Source of the DNA: an uncultured Emticicia sp.
GTDB taxonomy: Bacteria > Bacteroidota > Bacteroidia > Cytophagales > Spirosomataceae
Assembly: GCF_937903345.1 (NCBI RefSeq)
Contig: NZ_CALCZQ010000053.1
Location: 1 to 64,000, forward strand
DNA: 64,000 nt
Direction: 5' to 3'
Position numbers and translations under genes: made by a program. Positions within the stretch are counted from its first letter, which is position 1; the number at the start of each line of letters is the position of its first letter. Shown here in pieces: positions 11,962-20,529 of the stretch. The notes under the pieces were generated by a model, which searched no databases, was not told the DNA's origin, and worked only from the letters and a program-made list of their open reading frames with translations.

Positions 11962-12112
11962 AATAAATACTGAGATAAAAGATATTAGACGGTTCGACGT
12001 AGAGATTCGAGTCAAGAGATGGTTCGCCGAAAAGAAAGTTCACGCAACTATAAAACGCCTAAAAATCAATAAGTTACACGATATTAATTTGCCGATTAAT
12101 AATTTACTTTTA
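11962..12112. repeat. Direct repeat copy 1 flanking the LysM gene
   Basis: The segment beginning AAATACTGAGATAAAAGATA and containing GGTTCGACGTAGAGATTCGA resembles 13133-13250 base for base with scattered differences. The trailing AATTTGCCGATTAATA also matches AATTTGTCGATTAATA there. It contains the same GAGTCAAGAGAT word as the dispersed GACAAGAGA repeats. Confidence 0.6.
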
Positions 12113-12130
12113 CTACCGTATTTAAAATAA

Positions 12131-12167
12131 AAAAAGTCTATTCTGTAAATTGCAGAATAGACTTTTT
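12131..12167. terminator. Bidirectional intrinsic terminator
   Basis: A perfect 10-bp stem GTCTATTCTG/CAGAATAGAC closes a 7-base loop and is flanked by five A and five T. It lies 22 bp after the stop of the LysM gene on the minus strand and can act in both directions. Confidence 0.85.
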
Positions 12168-12188
12168 CTGTGCTTTCTATGATATTAA

Positions 12189-12647
12189 TTAAAGAGCTGG
12201 AATTCTTAATACTTGCCCTGGATAAATTTTATCTGGGTGTGTAAGCATAGGCTTGTTTGCCTCAAAAATTACAGGATATTTCATCATATCTCCATAGTAT
12301 TCTTTTGCGATTTTAGATAAAGAATCACCGCTTACAACAGTATGGAATTGAGCTTCTGGCTCTGGATTAGCAACTAATAATTGGTTATCAACTATATGTA
12401 CCCCTTCAACGTTTCCAACTGCTAGTGCAATTTTCTCTGCATCTTCTTGGCTATCTACTTCACCATCTATGGTTACAGTATCACCAGCAATCTTAATAGT
12501 AAGAGAGTTGAACGGCAAAGCAAGTTTTTGAACGTGAGCCAACAAAGCACTTGCTTTTAACGCTTCTTTTTCTGCTACTGGAGCTGCCTCTTCTTTGTGT
12601 CCGAAAATTTTTTCGCCAACACCTTTAAAAAATGACATTAATCCCAT
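12189..12647 (-). CDS. BON-LysM protein, Kbp-like
   Basis: A 152-residue protein with the architecture and length of E. coli Kbp (YgaU), a cytoplasmic K+-binding protein. A short amphipathic N-terminus (MGLMSFFKGVGEKIFGHKEE) leads into a BON domain (about 32-95; TVTIDGEVDSQEDAEKIALA). A LysM domain closes the protein (about 104-151; HTVVSGDSLSKIAKEYYG, IYPGQVLRIP). It has no signal peptide. In E. coli Kbp, K+ binding orders the two domains; the same role here is an inference from architecture. It is monocistronic, with a good terminator downstream and a candidate promoter 40 bp upstream. Confidence 0.88.
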   Translation of the reverse strand: MGLMSFFKGVGEKIFGHKEEAAPVAEKEALKASALLAHVQKLALPFNSLTIKIAGDTVTIDGEVDSQEDAEKIALAVGNVEGVHIVDNQLLVANPEPEAQFHTVVSGDSLSKIAKEYYGDMMKYPVIFEANKPMLTHPDKIYPGQVLRIPAL

Positions 12648-12689
12648 TTTGTGTAATTTTTGTTTTGGAGTAAATAAATTTAAATATTA

Positions 12690-12725
12690 CAAATATATTA
12701 AAAACTTAGTTTACGAAAGACAAAA
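12690..12725 (-). promoter_or_regulatory. Candidate promoter of the Kbp-like gene
   Basis: On the minus strand TATATTTG (12690-12697) fits the TAnnTTTG -7 box. A TTTTG lies 23 bp further upstream as the -33 element. The ATG is 43 bp downstream of the -7 box. Confidence 0.5.
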
Positions 12726-13132
12726 TTTGCCTTTTTAAATATTTTGTTAACTTTTCGATAATAATACAGGCTTTCTTCTTATTTTAAAATAGATTTTGAG
12801 GAAATTAATTAAGAAAGTAACAATTCATACTTCTTTTCGTTAAACAACGACATTAATTTTTTTAAAACAAAAATAAATGATTTTCAGATTTTGATGGCAC
12901 ATTTTTCACGCAAGACCAGTCGTCAAAATTCAATAATAATTAGTAAAATACAATAAATCTTTTTTTAAAAATACCTGTGCATTAACTGCTGAATGGCTAG
13001 AATTTCTAAAAATTGACTTTCAAACTTTATAAAAAAATATTAACACTGCTAGTGCTATAACTGCCAATTCGATCAATATAACAATTACCAGAAACCCATT
13101 AATAAAGAAATTTATGATACTTTTGTTCAGCT

Positions 13133-13250
13133 AAATACTGAGATACAAGACATAATAAGGTTCGCCGCAGCGATTCGAGACAAGAGATAAAATACTTATT
13201 ATCAAAAAGTTATATCATTTCAATTTGTCGATTAATATTGTCTTAATTCC
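13133..13250. repeat. Direct repeat copy 2 flanking the LysM gene
   Basis: AAATACTGAGATACAAGACA followed by GGTTCGCCGCAGCGATTCGA and GACAAGAGAT matches the copy at 11962-12112 in the same orientation, by eye at roughly 75-80% over the first 57 bases and less after that. Confidence 0.6.
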
Positions 13251-13449
13251 TAACTTCTAAACAGATACTTTAGCCTTGACTATTAGATAAACATTTCCGA
13301 CCAAAACCTAAATAAGTGTTTATATAGTACGGTGGCCGAACAACATCCTCATTTAGTGCTCTGAATAAAGTATTGGCCAGGCTAAAGATAGTTAATAAAT
13401 AAAACAAGATGATTAGCTCCTAAGTCGTATCTGAAGCATATTTTGTTAT

Positions 13450-13498
13450 AAATCGAGTTGAAGTAGCAAATCGAGTTGAAGCAGCAAATCGAATTAAA
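13450..13498. repeat. 18-bp tandem repeat, about 2.5 copies
   Basis: The unit AATCGAGTTGAAGTAGCA occurs, then AATCGAGTTGAAGCAGCA, then a partial AATCGAATTAAA. It lies in non-coding DNA. Confidence 0.7.
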
Positions 13499-13868
13499 AG
13501 ATATACTCGCATAGATTAGCAATAGTTTATTGTAAAGTCTCCGCTTAACTCAAGTTGTCAAGCGAAGCACTGCGATAATCAAAGCATTTGCTTGGCTTTC
13601 ACCAACATCACCAAGCAATTGTCAAAGTGTAGTTGTTTTACGCCATGACCTTGTAGGCGTTTCACACAAATTGAAAACTGAGTAAAAATCGAATCGAACA
13701 TGAGTGTTACGAAAAAGCAAAATGAAGCAAAATTATATGACAAATACCTGAATATCATTGATAATTACAAAAAATCAGATCAATTTTTAAAATTACAATT
13801 TAAATAATAACAATAGTCAAAAAATATTTTCGTTAATTTACCACTAGATTACAAACATATTTATAAAG

Positions 13869-14414
13869 ATGAAATTCTACCAATCATTATTTGCACTTGT
13901 AGCCTTTTTAGGTGTTTCGATAAGTAGCCATGCACAATCGGAAGATGAAGCGATTAAAGAAACAATCAGTAACTACTTAGATGGAGGTGCAGTAGGCGAT
14001 ACCTCTCGCTTAAATCGTGCTTTTTTTACTAATGCCAACTTACGAAATCTGAGTAAAGATGGAAAAGTTTCAGAAATGCCCGTGAAAAAATTCATTGCTT
14101 CTGTTCCTGCTGGTGGAGCAAAATGGGTAAGTAAAATTATAAATTATAGCTATGCCGGTACAGCCGCCACGGCCGTAACTGAAGAGGAATTGCCTACTTT
14201 TAAATTCGTTGATTTCTTGAATCTCTTGAAAATCAATGGTGAATGGAAAATTGTAAGCCGTGTATATTCAAGAGTTGAGAAAAACATCGCTGTTGCATCT
14301 TCAAGCCCTAGTGGTGGTTCATCAACTGCTCAAACAATCTCACCAGGAAAAGGAAGTGCTGCAGCAAAAAAACCTGCTCCAAAGCCAAAGCCTTCGGATG
14401 ATGGCTGGAAATAA
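13869..14414 (+). CDS. Secreted NTF2-like (putative lumazine-binding) protein
   Basis: A 181-residue protein. A signal peptide (1-22) ends at SSHAQ. A cone-shaped NTF2-like fold of the Lumazine_bd_2 type follows (about 25-140; AIKETISNYLDGGAVGD near the start, LLKINGEWKIVSRVYSR near the end). The last 40 residues are a Ser/Gly/Ala/Pro/Lys-rich tail with PKPKP. Proteins of this family are common and mostly uncharacterised; ligand binding is presumed, and no catalytic set is evident. Probably periplasmic. It stands alone after a long non-coding stretch. Confidence 0.8.
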   Translation: MKFYQSLFALVAFLGVSISSHAQSEDEAIKETISNYLDGGAVGDTSRLNRAFFTNANLRNLSKDGKVSEMPVKKFIASVPAGGAKWVSKIINYSYAGTAATAVTEEELPTFKFVDFLNLLKINGEWKIVSRVYSRVEKNIAVASSSPSGGSSTAQTISPGKGSAAAKKPAPKPKPSDDGWK

Positions 14415-14498
14415 TTGTAAAAAAAGAAAAGATGTGTAAGTCAATAGAAATTCCTCAAAAGTCAGCATAAATGTTGACTTTTGTGCTTTTCAATCATT

Positions 14499-15215
14499 TT
14501 AAATTTTCGATAAAAACGCGGATACAACTTTGGCACTTTCGTTTGGTTTTTCAAACATTCCTGCGTGAGCAACGTCATCCAAAACTACGCTTTGGCTATT
14601 TTTCAATAAAGCAATTTGCTCTAAAGCAGCAATTTTCGGCACAAAAGTATCTTTTTCTCCTGCTAAAATCATAATTGGATAATCTGCATTCTTCAAAATC
14701 GAAGTTTTATCAACTCGTCCACGCATCGCAATCTGGGCATTCACCAATGCTTCTTTTGGAAAATAAGAATAGCGTTCGATTTGTTTTTCAATAAAATCTG
14801 CGTTTTTTCCCTTAAACTCCTCGGGAAACATATTCGGGTAAAAGCCTTTGATAAATTTGGCCGTGCCTTGTTGGTCAATCACACGGGCGGTTTTGAGTCT
14901 GATTTCTTTTCGTTCCTCGTTATCGGCATAAGCTGACGAATGGAAAAGTCCTAAACCTAAAACTTCTTTCGAGAATTTTTCAGCATAAGCCAAAGCAATA
15001 TAGCCGCCCATTGAGTGACCGATAATTACGGATACTGCAATACTTTTTTCTTCTGTAAATGCCTTCAACCAATCCGCATACCCATCAATACTTTCAATAT
15101 TTATGATAGAGGCATAATCGGGGCAAAAATAAATATGCTCTTTGGGCAAAAGTTTTAGAAAATCAGACCAAACTGTGGCATCTTCGCCAAATCCGTGTAA
15201 GAAAATAACATTCAT
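14499..15215 (-). CDS. Alpha/beta hydrolase
   Basis: A 238-residue cytoplasmic alpha/beta-hydrolase fold protein. The oxyanion region is VIFLHGFGEDATVW, the nucleophile elbow is IGHSMGGYIAL (Ser near 85), the acid is in MILAGEKDTFVP and the catalytic His in DDVAHAGMFEKP. The ATG at 15215 places the first strand at the N-terminus as usual; the open frame extends 14 codons further without family-like sequence. The substrate is unknown. It is convergent with the NTF2-like gene and separated from clpX by a terminator. Confidence 0.88.
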   Translation of the reverse strand: MNVIFLHGFGEDATVWSDFLKLLPKEHIYFCPDYASIINIESIDGYADWLKAFTEEKSIAVSVIIGHSMGGYIALAYAEKFSKEVLGLGLFHSSAYADNEERKEIRLKTARVIDQQGTAKFIKGFYPNMFPEEFKGKNADFIEKQIERYSYFPKEALVNAQIAMRGRVDKTSILKNADYPIMILAGEKDTFVPKIAALEQIALLKNSQSVVLDDVAHAGMFEKPNESAKVVSAFLSKI

Positions 15216-15312
15216 ACTTATTGTAGATATAATTTGAAAAATAAGCCGTGTATTCAACTAAACACAAAATACACAAAGTATTGCACAAAGGTCGCAAAGA
15301 AAATTTAAAACA

Positions 15313-15348
15313 AAAAAGTCTCATTTCGGAAGAGAAATGAGACTTTTT
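15313..15348. terminator. Intrinsic terminator after clpX
   Basis: A 15-bp perfect stem AAAAAGTCTCATTTC / GAAATGAGACTTTTT encloses a 6-base loop. It lies 19 bp past the clpX stop on the minus strand. Confidence 0.88.
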
Positions 15349-15366
15349 AATAAAAAGAGCTTAAAC

Positions 15367-16629
15367 CTAAGCCACCATCTTTAACTGATAAAACGCCGAA
15401 CGCTCAAACATACTTTGGGCATAATCAAGGGTAAGCGTAAATTTCTTGATTGATTTATCAGAAGGAATTTCGTACATAATATCAGTCATAATTGCTTCAC
15501 ATACCGAGCGTAAACCCCTTGCACCGAGCTTATATTCCATAGCTTGGTCAACAATAAACTCCAATACTTCGTCCGAAAAGTCGAGTTTTACATCTTCCAT
15601 CGCAAAAAGTTTTTGGTACTGTTTCACCAAAGCATTTTTAGGCTCAGTCAAGATTCTACGAAGAGCCGAACGGTCGAGCGGATTGAGATAAGTCAATAAT
15701 GGCAAACGGCCAATCAGCTCAGGAATCAATCCAAATGATTTCAAATCTTGTTGAGTTACGAAACGCAATAAACTCGTATCACTCGAAAGGTCAATGGTTT
15801 TACTACCATTCGCGAAACCAATCGGACGAGTATTCATTCGTTTTCCTATATGACGATCGATACCATCGAAAGCTCCGCCACAAATAAAAAGGATATTTTC
15901 GGTGTTTATTTGAATCAATTTTTGCTCTGGGTGCTTACGTCCGCCTTGCGGTGGCACACTCACAATTGAGCCTTCCAATAATTTCAAAAGTCCTTGTTGG
16001 ACACCTTCGCCACTCACATCACGAGTAATAGAAGGGTTATCGCCTTTTCGAGCAATTTTATCAATTTCATCAATATAAACAATGCCACGTTCTGCCAAAT
16101 CTACGTTAAAATCTGCTGCTTGTAACAAACGGCTTAAGATACTTTCAACGTCTTCACCAACATATCCGGCTTCGGTAAGTACCGTTGCATCGGCAATTGC
16201 AAATGGAACTTGAAGCACTTTTGCAATCGTACGAGCCAAGTATGTTTTGCCAGTCCCAGTTTCGCCAACCATAATGATATTAGACTTTTCAATCATAACA
16301 TCATCTTCACGTTTTGGTTGTGTTAAGCGTTTATAATGGTTATATACTGCCACACTCAATACCTTTTTGGCTTCATCTTGGCCGATAATAAATTGGTCAA
16401 GGTGGTTTTTGAGTTCCACTGGCGGTCTTAAATCAAACTTTGGTAACTCTGATTTCTTTTTCTTTTCTTTTTTCGGCGGAGTTACTCCCCCATTCAATTC
16501 TTGTTGTACTAATTGAAAACCCTGTTCGACACAAAAATTACAGATATTCGCTTCTGACCCAGATATTAATAATTCAACTTCGTTTTTAAGTCTGCCACAA
16601 AAAGAGCAATAGGCTTGTCCAGCATTCAT
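15367..16629 (-). CDS. clpX: ATP-dependent Clp protease ATP-binding subunit ClpX
   Basis: A 420-residue AAA+ unfoldase that feeds substrates to the ClpP peptidase. The N-terminal zinc-binding domain has CSFCGRL and CNFC cysteine pairs (residues 8-35). The AAA+ core shows Walker A GETGTGKT, the GYVGEDVES pore-1 region, Walker B IVYIDEIDKIAR and the RDVSGEGVQQGLLKLLEG segment. A second conserved stretch is FGLIPELIGRLP, containing the IGF-loop region used to dock on ClpP. The length is standard. clpP is not adjacent. A TATTTTTG box lies 28 bp upstream. Confidence 0.98.
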   Translation of the reverse strand: MNAGQAYCSFCGRLKNEVELLISGSEANICNFCVEQGFQLVQQELNGGVTPPKKEKKKKSELPKFDLRPPVELKNHLDQFIIGQDEAKKVLSVAVYNHYKRLTQPKREDDVMIEKSNIIMVGETGTGKTYLARTIAKVLQVPFAIADATVLTEAGYVGEDVESILSRLLQAADFNVDLAERGIVYIDEIDKIARKGDNPSITRDVSGEGVQQGLLKLLEGSIVSVPPQGGRKHPEQKLIQINTENILFICGGAFDGIDRHIGKRMNTRPIGFANGSKTIDLSSDTSLLRFVTQQDLKSFGLIPELIGRLPLLTYLNPLDRSALRRILTEPKNALVKQYQKLFAMEDVKLDFSDEVLEFIVDQAMEYKLGARGLRSVCEAIMTDIMYEIPSDKSIKKFTLTLDYAQSMFERSAFYQLKMVA

Positions 16630-16656
16630 TCGAGCGTATTTTTTTTATTTATCTTA

Positions 16657-16664
16657 CAAAAATA
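16657..16664 (-). promoter_or_regulatory. Candidate clpX promoter -7 box
   Basis: TATTTTTG on the minus strand fits TAnnTTTG and lies 28 bp before the clpX ATG. No convincing -33 element was found. Confidence 0.4.
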
Positions 16665-16744
16665 CGAAAAAACTTTGGGTTTGTTGTAGCACCATTTTCT
16701 AAATTGTTCACTAATAGCATAATTTAGAAAATTGTGTCAAGAAA

Positions 16745-17503
16745 CTATGCAATTCTATCCAAAGCCATGATTTGCTGGGCATAATCTGGTGGTAAAAGGA
16801 ATTGTTTTAAAAATTTATCGCAGTTAATTTTTTGTGTGAATTTATAAAGTAGCAGAAAAGGTTTCAAAACAGAAAAACGAGACATTGATAATAAATTTCT
16901 TACTCGAAACGGTACAACAAGTTTTTGTCCTTCCCATAAAATCAAATAACGGAATAAGCCTAAATGTTTGCGGTATTGCTTGTATAAATCATCAGTAAAA
17001 GCACTTTTAAGTAAGTTTTCTTGCAAATGTTGCTCACGAACAGCCACCCAATCTGTATGATTACGAGGTAAATCTTTCAAATCCATTTGCTTTCCTACCC
17101 TATTGAAAACATCGAATATTTCTTCTTTTTCAGCATCAGTCAGTTTTCTTTCGAGCAGCTCAAAGGCTGAAATTGAGTAATGGATGAGCATAAAAAGCAC
17201 ATCACGATACGCCCAATCGGGAATTTTCATGCCCCTACTTTGCTCAACCGAATGATGAATCGCCGTAATTTTATCAATAGCAGCAAGAGCGTTTTGTTCA
17301 TCCGAAAAGATGATTTTTTGGGCATAAACCACTGTTGAAAATAACCTACCGAGCGGGTCGGCAGGAAGTTTTCCTGTGAAATAGAGCCAATCAACGGCTT
17401 TGTTTAGTGAAAATTCGGCCGCTGCTCCTCCAAAAATAAACAAAATAGTATCGGCATTGCTCCAAATTTTACGGACGATTGAGTTTTTATCTACGAAATT
17501 CAT
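16745..17503 (-). CDS. Oxygenase MpaB family (DUF2236) protein
   Basis: A 252-residue helical protein of the MpaB/rubber-oxygenase family. The motifs are FIFGGAAAEFSLNKAVDW near the N-terminus, a His in AAIDKITAIHHSV, DWAYRDVLFMLIHYSISAFE in the centre, and LPRNHTDW. In characterised relatives conserved histidines bind heme; here the two best candidates lie in AIHHSV and MLIHYS. Its start overlaps the DUF2809 stop by 4 bp (ATGA), so the two are translationally coupled. The substrate is unknown. Confidence 0.8.
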   Translation of the reverse strand: MNFVDKNSIVRKIWSNADTILFIFGGAAAEFSLNKAVDWLYFTGKLPADPLGRLFSTVVYAQKIIFSDEQNALAAIDKITAIHHSVEQSRGMKIPDWAYRDVLFMLIHYSISAFELLERKLTDAEKEEIFDVFNRVGKQMDLKDLPRNHTDWVAVREQHLQENLLKSAFTDDLYKQYRKHLGLFRYLILWEGQKLVVPFRVRNLLSMSRFSVLKPFLLLYKFTQKINCDKFLKQFLLPPDYAQQIMALDRIA

Positions 17504-17901
17504 GGTTTTATGTTTTGGGGGTCAGACTTGCTCAAACCCAAGGTTTTGTTATCAAACAGGAAAACCGCAAAAATGCCCAGCGTATACGCAAAAATATCTC
17601 GCCAATCGAATGAACTACCCAAAGCGATAGCTATAATATTGTGTTTTTCTAAGCCAATAAATTGTATAAAATTGCAGTATTGCAGGAATTCAAGCAAATA
17701 GGCGATGCCAAGTGAAGCGAAAGCCAAGTTTAAATCAGACATAACCAAAAAGGTTTTTAGTAGAAAAAATAAGGCAATAACAGCTAAAAAATCCCCAAAA
17801 AATGGTCGAATAATGGCATCATCGATCCAAATAGCAATGCCGACTTCTACTAAAAACAGCAGTAAAAAAGCAATAAACGGTTTAAATTTGAATGTAAACA
17901 T
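17500..17901 (-). CDS. DUF2809 membrane protein
   Basis: A 133-residue protein with about four membrane helices. The conserved acidic elements are AYLLEFLQ in the third helix region and SSFDWRDIFAYTLG before the last helix; this spacing is typical of DUF2809. The function is unknown. It is the first gene of a two-gene unit whose stop overlaps the following MpaB-family start by 4 bp. Confidence 0.8.
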   Translation of the reverse strand: MFTFKFKPFIAFLLLFLVEVGIAIWIDDAIIRPFFGDFLAVIALFFLLKTFLVMSDLNLAFASLGIAYLLEFLQYCNFIQFIGLEKHNIIAIALGSSFDWRDIFAYTLGIFAVFLFDNKTLGLSKSDPQNIKP

Positions 17902-17916
17902 AAGATTTGTATTTAA

Positions 17917-17992
17917 AGGACAGGTTTTAAACCTGACAACTTAGCTAATTATAAATTACCAGTTCTCGGCTTGACAGGATAAAAGCCTGTCC
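17917..17992. repeat. GGACAGG...CCTGTCC inverted repeat
   Basis: AGGACAGGTTTTAA (17917-17930) faces ATAAAAGCCTGTCC (17979-17992), nearly complementary. Each side also carries a small internal palindrome (CAGGTTTTAAACCTG; GACAGGATAAAAGCCTGTC). It lies just upstream of the DUF2809 gene. Confidence 0.65.
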
Positions 17993-18078
17993 AACTATTT
18001 TGAAATTTCATCACAAAAACGGCACTACATTCAAAACTCAGAGCATCCTAATCCAGTATTCTACTTCTTCCATATTAG

Positions 18079-19452
18079 TTAGCTATTTTTTGCAATTCCA
18101 ACATTCTGCCAATCTATTCGACGAGAGATATACATTGTTATAGATAAAATAGTAAACAAACCAATGCTACCAATCAAAAGTGCAGTGTCTTCTAACTGTA
18201 TAATTACAAAGATGAAGCAATAAAGAGTAAGCATCACTAAGGCTACCAAAGCAGATAAACGTGTATTTTTGAAAATACTTTTTGAATACAAGAAAACTAA
18301 ACCAATGGTTAAAAATGATGCTATCAGATAAGATACCTTGAATGTTAGAAACTCAGAAATAGACAACAATAAGGTGTAAAAAATGCAGAGAGCTAATCCA
18401 ATCAAAATATAATTAAAAGGGTGTACTCGCTTATTATTGAGTATTTCAATGAAGAAAAATGCCATAAAAATAAGTGCAATTATTAAAATCGCATATTTCA
18501 CCGAACGGCTACTTTGTTGATAATTATCATTGGGTGTTATGAGGTTTACACCAAAACTTGATCGTGTCAATGTTTCAGGAGCATTACCAGTCCATTGTTG
18601 AGGAAAATCTCGATTTAGATGTAGCACTTTCCATGATGCTGAAAATCCTTTTTCATTCATGACACGCTTATCAGGCAAAAATGCCCCGATAAAACTTGGA
18701 TTTTGCCAATTGGAGGTTAGCATAACTTTTGTTGTTTTACCAACTGGAACAATATTTAGCGATTCTGAACCTTTCAAATTCGATTCAAAATGAAAATTAT
18801 ATTTACCTTTCCCTTCGTCATAAATTTGAACTGCCGAAGAGATTCCAGAGAGGGCAATATTGGATTCTCGTGCAAAAGGCAATTTCGTCCCCGACGAAAA
18901 AAACGATTTAATCCCATTCCAATTTAATTCTATATCTTCAGTTATTCCTCTAAAATCGCTCAGCGTAAACAACAAAGTTGCATCTTTCCAAATAATATTT
19001 TCTGGTAAAACCTTAAACTGGTCAAGTGAAATATTAGTAAAATCTCCATCAAATGTAGTTTTTGAATTATAAACCACAATTTCGTATATTCCTCTTCTAC
19101 GTTTTTCAGGATTTACTAAACCATTGATTATTAATTGATTGGGCAAAAAATAAGCATATTCCAGCGACTTACTCTCCTCAATTTCTTTTTTACCATTTAT
19201 ATTCAATTTCTCTATTCTTGAAATTTCATAATAGGGAATCCTCAAGATTGGTCCTATTAACTGCTGACTATTCGCCCATTTTGAACTTACCTCTTGTATC
19301 ACCTCACTTTTCCGTCCTTCACGCTCACTTATGAGCGATTGTATCATAAATGTAGGAATCAACAGTAAAAAAATTAAAAAGCCAATAAAAAAGCCTTTAA
19401 TCAATGCCGCATTTCTTTGAAAAAAGGTTGATTTCTTTTCCGAGTTTTCCAT
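18079..19452 (-). CDS. creD: Inner-membrane protein CreD
   Basis: A 457-residue membrane protein. A first transmembrane helix (about 14-36) is followed by a roughly 270-residue periplasmic domain (including GPILRIPYY and FPQQWTGNAP), then six closely packed C-terminal helices (about 310-450; PFNYILIGLALCIFYTLLLS). This layout and these motifs identify CreD, an envelope-integrity protein of unclear biochemical role. In Bacteroidota creD commonly follows a small winged-helix regulator, as here. A 17-bp palindrome (19499-19515) sits 47 bp before the ATG and recurs upstream of the DUF1361 operon. Confidence 0.92.
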   Translation of the reverse strand: MENSEKKSTFFQRNAALIKGFFIGFLIFLLLIPTFMIQSLISEREGRKSEVIQEVSSKWANSQQLIGPILRIPYYEISRIEKLNINGKKEIEESKSLEYAYFLPNQLIINGLVNPEKRRRGIYEIVVYNSKTTFDGDFTNISLDQFKVLPENIIWKDATLLFTLSDFRGITEDIELNWNGIKSFFSSGTKLPFARESNIALSGISSAVQIYDEGKGKYNFHFESNLKGSESLNIVPVGKTTKVMLTSNWQNPSFIGAFLPDKRVMNEKGFSASWKVLHLNRDFPQQWTGNAPETLTRSSFGVNLITPNDNYQQSSRSVKYAILIIALIFMAFFFIEILNNKRVHPFNYILIGLALCIFYTLLLSISEFLTFKVSYLIASFLTIGLVFLYSKSIFKNTRLSALVALVMLTLYCFIFVIIQLEDTALLIGSIGLFTILSITMYISRRIDWQNVGIAKNS

Positions 19453-19498
19453 TTCAGTTTTTAAGATTAAATGATGAATAATTAATTATTTTAAAAGT

Positions 19499-19515
19499 AC
19501 TTTGTATTTCAAAGT
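19499..19515. promoter_or_regulatory. Candidate operator upstream of creD
   Basis: ACTTTGTATTTCAAAGT: 6-bp arms ACTTTG/CAAAGT with a 5-base spacer. On the minus strand it is followed by TACTTTTAAAATAAT, which resembles the same region of the second copy at 21566-21582. It is probably bound by the neighbouring winged-helix regulator. Confidence 0.6.
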
Positions 19516-19536
19516 TATTCTACAAAAAAATATATT

Positions 19537-19830
19537 TTATGAGCCTTTTATAAACTTTTCAAGTTCGTTAAGGTGGTCTTCAAATGCTTTTTTACCATCT
19601 TCGGTTACGCTATAAACCGTACTTGGTTTTCGGCCGATAAACTCTTTTTTGAAAGTAATATAATTGGCTTCTTCTAAAGCACGTAAATGCGTAGCCAAGT
19701 TGCCATCAGTCATTGAAAGGAGGTCTTTCAAAACTATGAAACTTACAACGTCATTGACCATCAGCACCGACATAATACCGAGGCGGGCTTTGCTTTCAAA
19801 AGCTTTATTAAAATTCTGTAATATTTGCAT
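19537..19830 (-). CDS. Winged-helix transcriptional regulator (HTH_34 type)
   Basis: A 97-residue MarR/PadR-like DNA-binding protein. The recognition region is LLSMTDGNLATHLRALEEANYI, followed by a beta wing with FIGRKPSTVYSVTEDGKKAFEDHL. Such single-domain regulators of Bacteroidota (PF13601) are usually found beside a small membrane protein and creD, as here. The ATG at 19830 is preferred to a TTG five codons upstream. The target is probably the palindrome ACTTTG-N5-CAAAGT found before creD and before the DUF1361 gene. Confidence 0.88.
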   Translation of the reverse strand: MQILQNFNKAFESKARLGIMSVLMVNDVVSFIVLKDLLSMTDGNLATHLRALEEANYITFKKEFIGRKPSTVYSVTEDGKKAFEDHLNELEKFIKGS

Positions 19831-19899
19831 AGTGCTAACGCACAAATAAAAAGGATGAATTAAGAATGAAAAATGTCTTTCTTGAAAACTTTAAAATCT

Positions 19900-20529
19900 T
19901 CATTTTGCAATCTCACTTTCTTGCCTATCATATTTAAAATACATAACTGAACCATAAACAATATGTAAAACCCCAAAGCCAATTGCCCAGCAGATTAAAT
20001 TATATTTTGCCAAAAACAATGCAATTATCCCTAGCACTATTTCGGCAATTCCTAAATAAAATATATCGTGTAAGGTGTATTTACTTGCACTAACCAATGC
20101 AACACCATAGAAAACAAGTGTAGCAGGAAAACACAACCAAAATAATCCATGATAGAGCATTCCAAGACAAAAAAATCCGCCAGCACCCAAAGGAACCATC
20201 AAATTAAGCAATAGCAATTTCGATGTTTTATTCCAAACGCTAAGACCTTGTTTGCGGGTTTTTCTGACAGTAAAAAAAACACCAAAAAACAAAGCAAATC
20301 CTAAGACTACGATTGCTTCAAGCACTAATTTGGGTACAATTTCGTGTATTACTTCAGGAATACTAAGCAAACTTGAACCATCAACATGAAGTTTAGCATA
20401 AGCATACCAGGCTCCCAACAAAGCACATACACCCGCCGAAATACCCGAAAGTCCACTCAACGACAGGAATTTCGAGGAGCGTTCCATCAAGGAGCGAATT
20501 TCTTTAAGATTTTCGAGATGTTCGTTCAT
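19900..20529 (-). CDS. Membrane protein of the CreD/HTH_34 locus
   Basis: A 209-residue protein with a short cytoplasmic N-terminus (LENLKEIRSLMERSSKFLSLSG) and six predicted membrane helices. It is hydrophobic throughout and has no recognisable catalytic motif. The N-terminal MERSSKFLSLSGLSGI pattern recurs in membrane proteins encoded next to HTH_34 regulators in Bacteroidota; the function is unknown. Its start overlaps the diacylglycerol kinase stop by 4 bp, and the regulator follows after 70 bp, so the three are probably one transcript. Confidence 0.8.
   Translation of the reverse strand: MNEHLENLKEIRSLMERSSKFLSLSGLSGISAGVCALLGAWYAYAKLHVDGSSLLSIPEVIHEIVPKLVLEAIVVLGFALFFGVFFTVRKTRKQGLSVWNKTSKLLLLNLMVPLGAGGFFCLGMLYHGLFWLCFPATLVFYGVALVSASKYTLHDIFYLGIAEIVLGIIALFLAKYNLICWAIGFGVLHIVYGSVMYFKYDRQESEIAK

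Larger units (their letters stand above)
12726..13868. other. Long intergenic region with decayed and repeated sequence
   Basis: About 1.1 kb without a credible gene. It holds the second diverged direct repeat (13133-13250) and an 18-bp tandem repeat (about 13450-13498). A stretch near 13540-13690 has the uneven base composition of old coding sequence. A 35-codon frame lies at 13700-13807 (MSVTKKQNEAKLYDKYLN), but no family was recognised. The simplest reading is a relic of one or more lost genes. Confidence 0.6.

Noticed and set aside
11948..12130. 60-codon frame with GTG start
   Set aside because: It lies within a diverged intergenic repeat that has a second, non-coding copy at 13133-13250, and it has no protein-like pattern.
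13450..13498. Possible CRISPR-like array
   Set aside because: The units are directly adjacent without spacers, so it is a tandem repeat, not a CRISPR array.
13700..13807. 35-codon frame MSVTKKQNEA... in the long gap
   Set aside because: Short and lysine-rich, with no family or promoter; kept only as a note in the intergenic entry.
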